A stretch of DNA of 64,000 nucleotides from Lucinisca nassula (Eukaryota > Mollusca > Bivalvia > Lucinida > Lucinidae): assembly GCA_963580285.1 (NCBI GenBank), contig OY757015.1:147930082-147994081 (forward strand). The letters are read 5' to 3'. The first letter of the stretch is position 1, and every line of letters begins with the position of its first letter. Made by a program: the position numbers and the translations under genes. The notes beneath the pieces were generated by a model. That model was not told where the DNA came from. It was given only the letters and a program-made list of their open reading frames with translations, and ran no database searches. Below are positions 30,735-40,672 of the stretch, one piece after another.

Positions 30735-30979
30735 CTCTAATCTGTGTCATTTCAGATGAGAAATTAAAGGTGTATAGAAAACCAGACATGAAAAATTTCT
30801 ATCAATTTTCCCCTTGATCTTTCTTTCAACCCGTTCTGAGCATAGTGAAATATCTCCACTCCAGATAAAACGGTCACGAGGAGTCCATTTGGAAAGCTAG
30901 AGGTATCAGGCTCAGTTATCGATTGGAATAGGGATAAGTATAAGCACGTGTTTGAAGTCTAACGCCAACGTTCTGGAGA

Positions 30980-31216
30980 TTCTGGAGACGTTGCTTCCAA
31001 TTTTATGGAACTTTTACCCAAGCTTAAGCTGAAATGACATCTCAATCCCTGTCACCAAATGCAACCAACAGATTTTATAAGCATGGGCGGTCCTACTCGC
31101 ACCGCTTTGCCAGGGCAGGCTTAGATCCTCTAAACGGTTTACCAGTACTCGTGTGCGGTGCATGGAAGCATCATGCAGTCCATCTATTTCGTCAAGCCCC
31201 GATGGGCGGGGGTCGA
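30980..31216 (-). mobile_element. S1 element, minus strand, tail missing
   Basis: GGAGACGTTGCTTCCAATTT to CAAGCCCCGATGGGCGGGGG reads as reversed S1 lacking the CAAA tail. Confidence 0.7.
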
Positions 31217-31596
31217 GAAACACGGTTTTATACCATAACATAATTGTAATCTAGTGTGTAACGTCATGCAAAAATGGCATATCAACACGTGTAATCCCCG
31301 CTTGAGGGGAATGGGAACATCTGGCAAAAATTTCCGTCATTTTTCAAACGGCGACAACTTTCGGGGCTTCCTGTTCGCTTTTCTATAAGCCATGCCTGTT
31401 ACAACGCATAATGTAGTAATGTAGTAATTACTACATTTTGATTTTTTTTACTACATTATGCGTTGGCATAGTCGACGCGAAATGAAGTAAAAAAATTATT
31501 TCATTTCGCGTTGATATGCACCATATCGACGCATAATGAAGTAATGATGGTAGAACATAGCTGTCTTCGAAAAGACTTAGGAAGCAATACAGTTAA

Positions 31597-31680
31597 ATTC
31601 CTACAATTTAGACCACATTTGAGACGGTTCAAAAGTGGTCTTTAAGACCACAGTTGAACAGTCCAAAAGACGGTCTTCCA
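31597..31680. repeat. TA-MITE fragment
   Basis: AAATTCCTACAATTTAGACC, then the hairpin GGTTCAAAAGTGGTCTTTAA; far end missing. Confidence 0.6.
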
Positions 31681-31714
31681 CAAAAGCACACTGAAGGTCA
31701 AAATCACAAAGAAA

Positions 31715-31830
31715 AGGGTTTATTGGGCGGCATCTCAATGTCGGGTAAAAGTCCCATGAAATTGGAAGCAACGTCTCCAAAATGACCTAAATAGTGTTGA
31801 CGGGGACGTTAAACCTCAAATCAAACAAAT
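31715..31830 (+). repeat. S1 fragment (3' end)
   Basis: TTATTGGGCGGCATCTCAAT to CAAATCAAACAAATCAAAC. Confidence 0.75.
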
Positions 31831-31837
31831 CAAACAA

Positions 31838-31850
31838 AAGACAGACAGGC

Positions 31851-31897
<47 letters not shown>

Positions 31898-31898
31898 A
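31838..31898. repeat. (GACA)n microsatellite
   Basis: About 14 ACAG/GACA tetranucleotides, directly after an S1 tail, where microsatellites often grow. Confidence 0.92.
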
Positions 31899-31944
31899 TG
31901 GACAAAAACTATATACCCCCTTGCATACTTCGTATGCCGGGGGT

Positions 31945-32220
31945 ATAAATAGATGGGCTGCACGATGCTTCCACGCAGAGCTGATACCGCCCGTACATGA
32001 GTCCTCGTAATCTGCTTAGAAGGTCTAAGCCTGTCCAGGAAAACTGCTGCGAGTCGGCCCATCCATGCATATAAACCCTATTGCTTTTAATTGGACGGCA
32101 GCGATTGAGATGTCATTTCATCTCAATATCGGGTAAAAGTCCCATAAAATTTGAAGCAATGTCTCCAAAATGACCTAAATAGTCTTGACGGGAACGTTAA
32201 ACCTCAAATCAAACAAACAA
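31945..32220 (+). mobile_element. S1 element, 5' end lost
   Basis: ATAGATGGGCTGCACGATGC to CAAATCAAACAAACAAAC. Confidence 0.75.
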
Positions 32221-32489
32221 ACTGTTGACGCATAATGAAAGTAAAATTAAGTATGCCACCCATCGCCGCAAAATGAAATAATTCTTTCATTTTGCTCAAA
32301 CCTCTTAGTATCGACGCATAATGAAGTAAAAACGACATTTTATTTCATTTCGCGTCGACTATGCCAACGCATAATGTAGTAAAAATTTCAAAATGAAGAA
32401 ATTACTACATTACTACATTATGCGTTGTAACACATGCCCCACTGAAAAAGTTGTCTCCCATGAAGGTGTTCCGATTCCCCTTAATATTG

Positions 32490-32690
32490 GAAAAAATGGG
32501 ATTTACACTATTTTAAATATCTGCTCCAAGACATAGGTTATGGGTACAAGTTACAATCGACTCAATGAGGCGGTTCAAAAGAGCACCCACAATCTGTGTT
32601 TTGAGTATAAATAAGAAAAAATATCATAGATCGTAATTTTAACCAGAGAAGTCAACATTTTGCAGATATGCAAAGAACGTACTTTTCTAT
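32490..32690. mobile_element. PAL-B element, degenerate
   Basis: TGCTCCAAGACATAGGTTAT-GGGTACAAGTTACAATCG with a mutated mirror; both ends lost. Confidence 0.65.
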
Positions 32691-32704
32691 GAGGTGCTCC
32701 ATAC

Positions 32705-33288
32705 TATGAGGTGCCGTTTTACTATTTTATCGAATTTCAAGATATCTATAAATAAAATTAATGATATCTATAATAAAAATATAGGATATCAATAAATATC
32801 ACTAGATATCTATTAATAATATTAGATATCTATTATTTATTTAATGATATCCATAAAATGTTAAGGGATATCTATAATTCCAATTATAAATATCTATTAT
32901 TCGATATATAGATATCAAATATTGAAGAACATTTTATGATATCAATTAATACATTTATTGATATTTATAATTTAATTTTTGAGATCAATTATTGAAAATT
33001 GTGTTATCTATAATTCAGCCTTTTTCATGATATCTATAATTTGATTTTCAGATATCTAAATATGCAAAGGAATGATGGATATCATAAAACAAATTTATAG
33101 ATATCAAGAAATATATATTAAATATCATTGATTACATTTTATGGTATCAAAAAATATTGATAATTATAGAAATCACTAATATTATTTATAGATATCTATA
33201 ATTTGATTTATAGATATAAATTGATTTAAACATATCTATAATAAAATTATAGATATCTTGAAATTGTATTAAACAGTAAAACGGCATA
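32705..33288. mobile_element. AT-rich foldback element built of GATATC words
   Basis: Outer inverted repeats GCCGTTTTACTATTTTATCG / AACAGTAAAACGGC plus AATTTCAAGATATCTATAA / TTATAGATATCTTGAAATT. The interior holds ~20 GATATC or AGATATCTATAATTT words in both orientations. No ORF. Confidence 0.75.
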
Positions 33289-33292
33289 CTTT

Positions 33293-33572
33293 CATCACGT
33301 AAACAAGTCTGTGAAATGAAGACCCCCCCTAAACCCCACTTCATATAGAGAAAACTGGGGTTTTTTGGGGTATACATTATTTTTCTTATTTCTGCTCCAA
33401 GACATAGGTTGTGGGTACTCGTTAGAACCGCCTCAATTAGGCGATTCTAACGAGTACCCACAATCTACATTTTGAGCATTTATAAGAAACATATCACGGA
33501 TTTACAGCAGAAAAGTATCCAATTCTGGACATGTGAAAATGCACTTTGTCGCACGGGTGAGTTACCATCATG
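33293..33572. mobile_element. PAL-B element, complete
   Basis: CATCACGTAAACAAGTCTGT to GCACGGGTGAGTTACCATCATG, with an intact core. Confidence 0.83.
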
Positions 33573-33830
33573 TTACACACGGATGTGTTATCATAGCGTA
33601 CACAAGATGTCATTGTGCGGTCTGTGACAATCCCAGGGTTTCTATTGAAATGTTTTTTTCAGTAAAATTCTTTGATATACAGAATCGTAGACATTTCAGA
33701 TGAGAAATTATGAAACTCGCCACAGGGTCGTCTCATGAATTTCATATGAAGTGACCACTTGTGAAAGAGTCTCAATTTATACAAACTGAAGGTAAGCAAC
33801 ACTATAGATATCGTCTAAATAAGGGATAAA
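33573..33830. other. No supportable feature
   Basis: I see neither an ORF, a repeat shared with other positions, nor an RNA gene here. Confidence 0.4.
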
Positions 33831-34107
33831 CATTATACGTAAAACACCCTTGCGGCATAGTGCATTTTTTAAATCTCCAAAATGGTTACTTTTCTGAAGA
33901 AAATCCGTGATATTTTTCTTATCAGTACTACAGACATAGGTTGTGGGTTCTTGTTAGAACCGCCTAAATGAGGCGGTTCTAACGAGTAGCCACAACCTAT
34001 GTCTTGGATCAAAATAAGAAAAATAATGTATCCCGATGGCAACCCCAGTTTTCTCTATATAAAGTGGGGTTTGGGGGTCTTAATTTTACGGACTTGTTAA
34101 CGTGATG
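33831..34107. mobile_element. PAL-B element, complete (opposite orientation)
   Basis: CATTATACGTAAAACACCCT-TGCGGCATAGTGCATTTTT to CGGACTTGTTAACGTGATG. Confidence 0.83.
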
Positions 34108-34195
34108 AATCTTGCAATACATTCTTACTTCAACGGCGCATGGGTCCTCCAGTTAACGTATTACCCTCTGAACACTGCACTACTTTTGTCTTTGT

Positions 34196-34459
34196 CATCA
34201 CGTAAACAAGTCCGTGAAATGAAGACCACCCACCACCCCTAAACCCCTATTTATATAGAGCAAACTAGGGTTTATGGGGGTATAGATTATTTTTCTTATT
34301 TCTGCCCCAAGACATGGGTTGTGGGTTCTCGTTAGAACCGCCTCAATGAGGCTGTTCAAACGAGCACCTGCAACCTATGTTTTGAGCATTAATAAGAAAA
34401 ATATCACAGATTTGGATCAGAAAAGTAGCCATTTTGGAGATGTGAAAAATGCACTATGT
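34196..34459. mobile_element. PAL-B element, right end lost
   Basis: CATCACGTAAACAAGTCCGT at the left; stops after AAAATGCACTATGTG. Confidence 0.78.
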
Positions 34460-34631
34460 GTGCTGTCTTAATGTTAAGGGATCTTTTAATTCTTTATAAC
34501 GTTCCGATATTAAAACTTACAACATTTTTTTTACAAAACACAAATGAAACTCTACTTATGAGTGCTCTCAAGACCAAACTTGGAATCTATACCAATCCTT
34601 CTGTTTTAATCAGGACCAACTGTTACAAATA

Positions 34632-34799
34632 CAGTAAAATTCTTCTATTAAGACCACCTAAAATTAAGACAGATTCTGCTTTAAAAAGCTTATTTAGTAG
34701 GTTGTAGTTGTTCTTTCTAAGTGTTTTCTGGATTCAGTGTTTTCTGGTCAGAGACCACCTTTGGGTCCCAAAGGTGGTCTTAATATAGGAATTTTACTG
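34632..34799 (+). mobile_element. TA-flanked MITE, inner hairpin deleted
   Basis: CAGTAAAATTCTTCTATTAA / TTAATATAGGAATTTTACTG, with TA at 34630-34631 and 34800-34801. The GGACTGTTCAAAAG hairpin of other copies is missing. Confidence 0.85.
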
Positions 34800-34876
34800 T
34801 ATATGGATAATATTGTTCTTAATCCAACGGTTGCTTCCGTCGTGGTATGATAAATATCTCCAGACCTAAGGGTGTG

Positions 34877-34961
34877 ATTATAAGAATCTGATATGGGGTT
34901 CTGTTGTAGATGAGCGTTTCCAACCCGAGGGATGACCGTGCTGAGTGGAACCGAGGCTACG

Positions 34962-35034
<73 letters not shown>
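34877..35034. repeat. Half foldback element running into (GT)n
   Basis: 34877-34962 matches one arm of the foldback at 2798-2951 (GATATGGGGTTCTGTTGTAG...GGAACCGAGGCTACGCC), then a GT microsatellite (~35 repeats) replaces the second arm. Confidence 0.75.
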
Positions 35035-35037
<3 letters not shown>

Positions 35038-35193
35038 CAATGGGTAATTATGCGTTATAAAACTATTTGAAAATGTTCGAAGCAGCTATCAGTATTGGCA
35101 CTTTAAGGATTTGCTTACTTGTTCGAGAATATTCTCCGCTACTGCTGAGCTCGGCACTTGTATGGTTGTCAATTTCAGGCACCCAAAACTTGT

Positions 35194-35473
35194 CATAACG
35201 AAAACACGCCTGTATAATTTTGACACCTTGAACCCCACTTTTATTTTGGAAAACTGGGGTTTACAGGGGTAAGCCTTATTTTTCTTATTTCTGCTCTAAA
35301 ATAGAGATTGTGGGTACTCGTTAGAACCGCCTTGATCAGGCGGTTCTAACGAGTACCCACAATCTATATTTTGAGCAGAAATAAGAAAAATATCATAATT
35401 TTTCATCTTAAAATTTTCATTTTTTTCAGCGATAAAGGTTACACTGTATTTGTATAGGCGTTTTTTCGTAATG
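35194..35473. mobile_element. PAL-A element, complete
   Basis: CATAACGAAAACACGCCTGT to TAGGCGTTTTTTCGTAATG; the core GTGGGTACTCGTTAGAACCG-CCTTGATCAGGCGG is near-perfect. Confidence 0.85.
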
Positions 35474-35599
35474 TTATGCGTTCTGCCAGAGCAGAATTGA
35501 AGTCATAGTTAAAAGTGCATGGTATTATTGCCTCGGTGAAATAGAAACTGCGCAATGAGGCACTTCTATCTTAGTAACCCATTTCTCTTCACACGGGCA

Positions 35600-35965
35600 C
35601 GTGTAGGCCTCACACTTCTCTACATATAAATGGTTACAAATTTAGGTCTCACGTTTCTCTCCATATAAATGGTCACATACGTAGGTCTCACATTACTCTC
35701 CATATAAATGGTCACATACGTAGGTCTCACATTACTCTCCATATAAATGGGCACATATAAATGTCTCATATTACTCTCCATATAAATGGACACATATAAA
35801 TGTCTCACATTTCTGTCCATATAAATGGGCACATATAAAGGTCTCACATTTCTCTCCATATAAATGGGCACATATAAAGGTCTCACATTTCTCTCCATAT
35901 AAATGGGCACATATGTAGGCCTCACACTTCTCTATGCTTGGGCACATATGTAGGTCTCACATTTC
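35600..35965 (-). repeat. 39-bp minisatellite, about nine units
   Basis: Unit GGTCTCACATTTCTCTCCAT + ATAAATGGGCACATATA. Because 39 is divisible by 3, the minus strand keeps a frame of ~100 codons repeating a 13-residue motif (MERNVRPLYVPIY). No initiation context, domain or splice site supports a gene. A lone related unit is at 47840-47880. Confidence 0.88.
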
Positions 35966-35995
35966 TCTCCAACTAAATGGGCACATAAGAAGGTC

Positions 35996-36019
35996 GTTCG
36001 TTCGTTCGTTCGTTCGTTT
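35996..36019. repeat. (TTCG)n microsatellite
   Basis: Six TTCG tetranucleotides following the 39-bp array. Confidence 0.85.
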
Positions 36020-36469
36020 AGGTTAAGGCTTTTTATGTCTGCCATGGTCAAGCGGACAGAACTCCATAGCTCCACAACAAGACATATGTTAAGTGATTCT
36101 GGGCTGCAAATCGTGGCAGTTTGTCCAACAAGAGTAAATAATAGCGTCGAGCTGCCGGTGCCCGACCATAGAAAAATGAAGCACTGCCTGTTTTTTTTTG
36201 GAATTTAAAAGGCTGATCAAAAAATGAGCCGAAAATAAGTAGAAATCAGTGCCAATACGACTGCAAATCGTGATTTCTATACTTTGCTCATGAGCGATAA
36301 GGGATTCAATAGTGCTCTTTCTTTTTGCCGCTTGATATTGGCCATTTGACTGAGGCTGCAAATGGAGCATGCCTATGCAGGTTTCCATGCAGGAACACAC
36401 ACGGCTTAAAGTTCAGAGGAAGAAGACTGGTCGCAAGTCTTGCTTTCAACACTGAGACAACATATGATA

Positions 36470-36475
<6 letters not shown>

Positions 36476-36500
<25 letters not shown>

Positions 36501-36721
36501 GGTTTGGGTTTTACGGCCCTTTCAAGATTATTTCACTCATATCGAGCCGATCGTTAATCTGAGGTGGGCGAAAACCGGAGTACCCGGAGAAAAACCACCT
36601 GACCTTCCGTTGCAGAACTTGGCGTCTCACACGTGGCCCGAGCGAGGCTCGAACCTACGGCGGTGAGAGACCTAATGACTAAGAGTCAGCGCTCTTATCC
36701 ACTAGGCCACGGAGGCCCGTT
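36476..36721 (-). mobile_element. tRNA-derived SINE (S2), complete, 11-bp TSD
   Basis: Minus strand: head GGCCTCCGTGGCCTAGTGGA with A box TGGCCTAGTGGATAAG and B box GGTTCGAGCCT, body with GTACTCCGGTTTTCGCCCAC and GATCGGCTCGATATGAGTGA, and an A tail (T24 at 36476-36500 on plus). Flanked by TGATATAAGAT at 36465-36475 and 36722-36732. Confidence 0.9.
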
Positions 36722-36732
36722 TGATATAAGAT

Positions 36733-37690
36733 AATAATGGTTATGATAATGATAATAGTAATAGTAAAAGATGATAATCATAATAATAATGATAAAGACA
36801 TACTATTTACATGCTGAAAAGGATGGTGAAGATTATACTAAAAAAAGACAGGCTTAAAATATGATTATTATAATCAGAATAAAAACCGTACGAGAACATA
36901 GTTTTTCATGGAAGTTAACAGTTTTACATGATCAAGTTGATTCTTAACATACTATTTACATGTTGAAAAGGAAGGTGAAGATTATACAAAGACAAGACAG
37001 GTTTTATGTACAGTGTCAGAGGAGAGATCTGAAGAGAAGATTATATGGAAAGGGAAAGAAGAGACCCTTAATTTGCTATCTTCTTCTTCTTCAAATCCAG
37101 CTTTGACGTGTTTTTTTTTCCAAGATTTTTTTTTTTTTTGGACATTGCTGAGGGTAAACATTTGTTAATACAATAGATACTTAAAAACAAAAGACCAAAC
37201 ATGTGGCAAAAATAGTTTGATGTAATTTTGGAACCAGGGACCAAATTCTTATCAAACAAACTAGCAAACAATATCATTACTCATGTATAAAGGTGTTGTC
37301 TTTGGTCAGCTGTAACACTTGATGTGAAAACTGTTGATCCTTTGAAGATTTTTTCTTTTGTATTCAGACTTGTGTGAAGTTAGGCTGATTATACCAATTG
37401 TTATTAATATCATCTGTAGACAGATGGTTAATATGTTTGGTTGGACAAAAGATCCTAAATTGATTTGTAAACATAGCTGACAAACAAGCTGCTTATGCAA
37501 GTGGCTGATTAATTAATTTATTGAAATTTTTAATTAATAGATCTTAAAACACAAAGGGATGTATAAAGTTTGGATAGGTTATTATAGAAACATGATTGAT
37601 TCCCTCTGGTGTGTGTCAGAACTGTTAATAGCTTAATTGCTTTTAATACTCTGTTGCTAAATGATTAGTATGATTACGCTAGTATGATTG
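36733..37690. other. AT-rich stretch with a short internal duplication
   Basis: CATACTATTTACATG-TGAAAAGGA-GGTGAAGATTATAC occurs at 36803-36850 and again at 36948-36990. Otherwise no ORF, RNA gene or shared repeat recognised. Confidence 0.5.
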
Positions 37691-37695
37691 CTTAA

Positions 37696-37900
37696 CCCTT
37701 GTCCTGCTGAGACCGGATATGCCTTGTCTTTCAAACAATGTAGATCCAGATCAGATGGCTTCTGAAGAAGTCATCTGATCAGGATCTACACTGTTTGGCA
37801 TACAGTTTATGAAATTGTAGCAATAAATTACATCAAGTAATTTGATTGGCTGATAATCAGTAGTGGGTGTGGTATGTTTAAATATTCAGCAGTACAAGGG
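37696..37900. mobile_element. piggyBac-like MITE, TTAA duplication, central hairpin
   Basis: TTAA (37692-37695) | CCCTTGTCCTGCTGA ... TCAGCAGTACAAGGG | TTAA (37901-37904). Terminal CCC/GGG next to TTAA is typical of piggyBac-type elements. The central hairpin (37736-37800) is CAAACAATGTAGATCCAGAT with ATCTGATCAGGATCTACACT. Near-identical in plan to 51231-51434. Its right TTAA adjoins the LINE 5' region. Confidence 0.85.
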
Positions 37901-38169
37901 TTAATTGGTGGTCGGGATCCCAGCTCTAGACGCCATTGGTGAAAGATCGCTGCGATTAACCTTGTACGTATTTATTCTCTTTAGGTCATCAGACTCACGG
38001 AGAAAGACAACAGACACCCACAGTAAGTTTAAACGAACTACACAGGATATAAAAGTAAGAAACTACTGCTATTTTCCTGCCTTATTGTTAATCTTGCGTT
38101 TTTCCAATACATTCCTTTGTCCTTTTGTCTCTTTGTCTAACCATATTCACAACTCAACTCACTAGTACA

Positions 38170-40533
38170 ATGGCAACTAAAGTGTCTTGCGCTACACAAT
38201 ATGATGTGCTGGATACAACCCCCACCTCTGATACAAGTGATTTATCCAGCACCAGATCCAGCACCACTTCAACAGGGAGTCCAACCACGCCGGATCCCCC
38301 CGCTAAGGAGGACTCATTCCCAGACACTTATCCCACACCTGGGCAAGACAACAGCCCCATCAACACGTCTGGGAGTCTTAAGGATAACTACCAGCCTTCG
38401 GAGAAAATCATCTCCGATTCCTATCCCATCCCTGGGCAAGGACATGAGGGTCTGATCAGTGACCACACCAACGACACCAGTCCAACTAAGGATTTGGACC
38501 TGACATTTTTTTGCATCCTAAGCTCCCCGGGAAAGGAACCTGCAGAAATAATGTACCCTAACTTAGAAGTGGACACATGGCCCCCCAAACCCGAGAGCCC
38601 GGTAAGCCCAATGAGCCCAACCTTAACAAATCCCGGGACTGTACCGAACCCTTCAAGTACCGCCGGTGCTCCAACAACAGCGGTATCTGCAATCGTCGAG
38701 CCCTCACCGGCCCCATCAGTGGTCGACCTGACATCGGAGAGCCCGGAGAGCCCGGAGAATCCAAACATGATAAAACCCGGGACAGTACCGGACTTATCAA
38801 AAATTGCCGGTACACCCATCAAGCCCGTCCCCACACCCGTTGATACCACACCAGCCCCTAAGAGAGCCATCCTAACGCCAGCTCGGCTTCACGTTCAGCA
38901 AGGTACCCCGTTGAAACAGGACTCATCCCAGCGCTATCAAGCCACCCCCAAAAGACCCAAGGCAAAAATAGTAAACCGAACTGAACTCTTCATCACTTTA
39001 GCAAACAACAAAGACCATGCTAATGAAGACACGGACATGGACTGGGACAACGTAGCTGTACCCAAGAGAAAAAGAAACCTCAATGACTCCAACTCCCCCA
39101 AAGCGTCGACCCCTGCTAAAAGGGTCAACAACAAGCCGTCAAGCCCAATATCTCCACTTGAAAAAGAAGTAAATGAAGTGTCAAATGAAAATGAAAGATC
39201 ATTTGTAGAGCTCATTCAGACCTGCATAGAGGACCTCAATTCTAGAACTAAAAATACTAAAAATTTTTCTAGAACTCAAAATACCAAACCCACCGCCAAA
39301 CCCACCGCCAACCTCACTCAGAACCAGGAGCAATATTATTTCACAATATCATTAGAGGAAAAAAGACCGCTGTCATCAAAAGAGGCCGAGACCATAACAA
39401 AGGCATTCCAAAAACACATGGGGTCAGACATTAAAACTACCTATCCTAAAGTGGGACTATTAGGTCCCACTTTTGCTATCTCGAAACATAGCTTACCAAA
39501 AGCAAGAAACTTTAACCATGTACCCAATAATCCCAACCTCCATATTATTGGCATGGAGTCAGCCATGCAACCAATAGCGGGTCATGGTCACCATCCCAAG
39601 TTTACAAAGACCCCTACCCAGCAATCAGCCCCCGTCAACAAGAACAATCCTACCAGTACGGGGATAATTAAAAACATCCCCTTCAACACTAACCTGGCCC
39701 AATTTCAGCGGTCATTCAACCAAAATGGCCAACTCATAAAGGACCTTTACAGAATTTCAAACAAACTTAAACAACCAACAGACATGGTCAAAATTACCTT
39801 CAATGTTCAGAAAGCCCCCACACTACTTCTAACTAGGACAGAATCTTATCCAGTTTACCCCTGCGAAATACCCTATCTAAGATGCAATAATTGCCAGGAA
39901 CATGGGCATAGTATAAACACCTGTCCTGGTAACCCCGTTAAGTGTCCTTTGTGCGCTGGAAATCATAATTACAGCCAGTGCACGCATAAAACTGAATCGC
40001 GATTAAGGAAATGTAGCAATTGCTACGGTCAACATGGAGCGGCATCCAAATCTTGCCCCTTCTTCCTGGAACAGAAATATGCCATTGATAGGAAAAATAA
40101 TATAACCTACATAGAATGGTCAAAAAGAAGGAAAGATCCAACAACACATAGGACCGATAAAAAACTAGCCCCCCTCATGATGATTAAACCCCCCTCCCTT
40201 TTTAATTTAGAAACGGACTTTCCGAAAATAAATAAAACTAAAAATGCCGAACAACCAGCAACCGGACCTGACATGACGAAAACCATTACACTACTACAAT
40301 TAAAACACATATTAACAGACATCTTACACACAAACACATCCAATATGAGTAAAAAGCAGAAAGAAAGGGTAGTATCAAACATCATAGAGAAGCATGTGGA
40401 TGAAAGGGACAACACTCCCCCCTCATACAGACCCATAACCTGCCCCCAGTTCCCTTTAAACCAAATGTGCCGAGGTATGCTCCTCAAAATACAGGAACTG
40501 CCTCATCCAACCAAGTTAGGCCCGATCCTATAA
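38170..40533 (+). CDS. LINE ORF1: nucleic-acid-binding protein with CCHC zinc knuckles
   Basis: Binds retrotransposon RNA and forms the ribonucleoprotein in this class of element. The first ~270 residues are low-complexity, rich in P, S and T (PTSDTSDLSS, PAPSVVDLTSE). A basic segment with KRPKAKI and PKRKRNL may be a nuclear localisation signal. Three zinc knuckles lie near residues 570-635: CNNCQEHGHSINTC (CX2CX4HX4C), CPLCAGNHNYSQC (CX2CX3HX4C) and CSNCYGQHGAASKSC. I chose ATG 38170 (MATKVSC); an in-frame ATG at 38125 would add 15 residues without a conserved feature. The frame differs from ORF2, so ORF2 is probably translated by reinitiation or internal entry. Large overlapping frames on the minus strand are shadows. 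Confidence 0.88.
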   Translation: MATKVSCATQYDVLDTTPTSDTSDLSSTRSSTTSTGSPTTPDPPAKEDSFPDTYPTPGQDNSPINTSGSLKDNYQPSEKIISDSYPIPGQGHEGLISDHTNDTSPTKDLDLTFFCILSSPGKEPAEIMYPNLEVDTWPPKPESPVSPMSPTLTNPGTVPNPSSTAGAPTTAVSAIVEPSPAPSVVDLTSESPESPENPNMIKPGTVPDLSKIAGTPIKPVPTPVDTTPAPKRAILTPARLHVQQGTPLKQDSSQRYQATPKRPKAKIVNRTELFITLANNKDHANEDTDMDWDNVAVPKRKRNLNDSNSPKASTPAKRVNNKPSSPISPLEKEVNEVSNENERSFVELIQTCIEDLNSRTKNTKNFSRTQNTKPTAKPTANLTQNQEQYYFTISLEEKRPLSSKEAETITKAFQKHMGSDIKTTYPKVGLLGPTFAISKHSLPKARNFNHVPNNPNLHIIGMESAMQPIAGHGHHPKFTKTPTQQSAPVNKNNPTSTGIIKNIPFNTNLAQFQRSFNQNGQLIKDLYRISNKLKQPTDMVKITFNVQKAPTLLLTRTESYPVYPCEIPYLRCNNCQEHGHSINTCPGNPVKCPLCAGNHNYSQCTHKTESRLRKCSNCYGQHGAASKSCPFFLEQKYAIDRKNNITYIEWSKRRKDPTTHRTDKKLAPLMMIKPPSLFNLETDFPKINKTKNAEQPATGPDMTKTITLLQLKHILTDILHTNTSNMSKKQKERVVSNIIEKHVDERDNTPPSYRPITCPQFPLNQMCRGMLLKIQELPHPTKLGPIL

Positions 40534-40672
40534 ATACAAATGCCAACACAATGGTTGCCCAGCAAAAAACCAGACGACCAAATAACTCCATCCCTAAGGC
40601 AACGTACCATAGTAACAACATTTATACGTTACTATCACAAGAGACCTCCGGTAGACACTAATACCCCCGCCA

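Larger units (their letters stand above)
31397..32432. mobile_element. Foldback element with 6-bp TSD and nested insertions
   Basis: Ends TGTTACAACGCATAATGTAG / CTACATTATGCGTTGTAACA are perfect 20-bp inverted repeats, and the arms continue for ~150 bp (CATAATG-AGTAA words, CGACGCGAAATGAAGTAAAA). Flanked by CATGCC (31391-31396, 32433-32438). Inside are a TA-MITE fragment (31597-31680), two S1 fragments (31715-31830, 31945-32220) and a GACA microsatellite. Confidence 0.8.
31304..32482. mobile_element. CTTAAGGGGAATGG TIR element, third copy, split
   Basis: Left part (31304-31396) from GAGGGGAATGGGAACATCTG to CTTTTCTATAAGCCATGCC. Right part (32433-32482) from CATGCC to GGTGTTCCGATTCCCCTTAA. Between them sits the 1036-bp foldback element. 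Confidence 0.7.

Noticed and set aside
38421..38870. Antisense frames overlapping LINE ORF1
   Set aside because: Shadows of a proline/serine-rich coding strand; the LINE frame explains the sequence.
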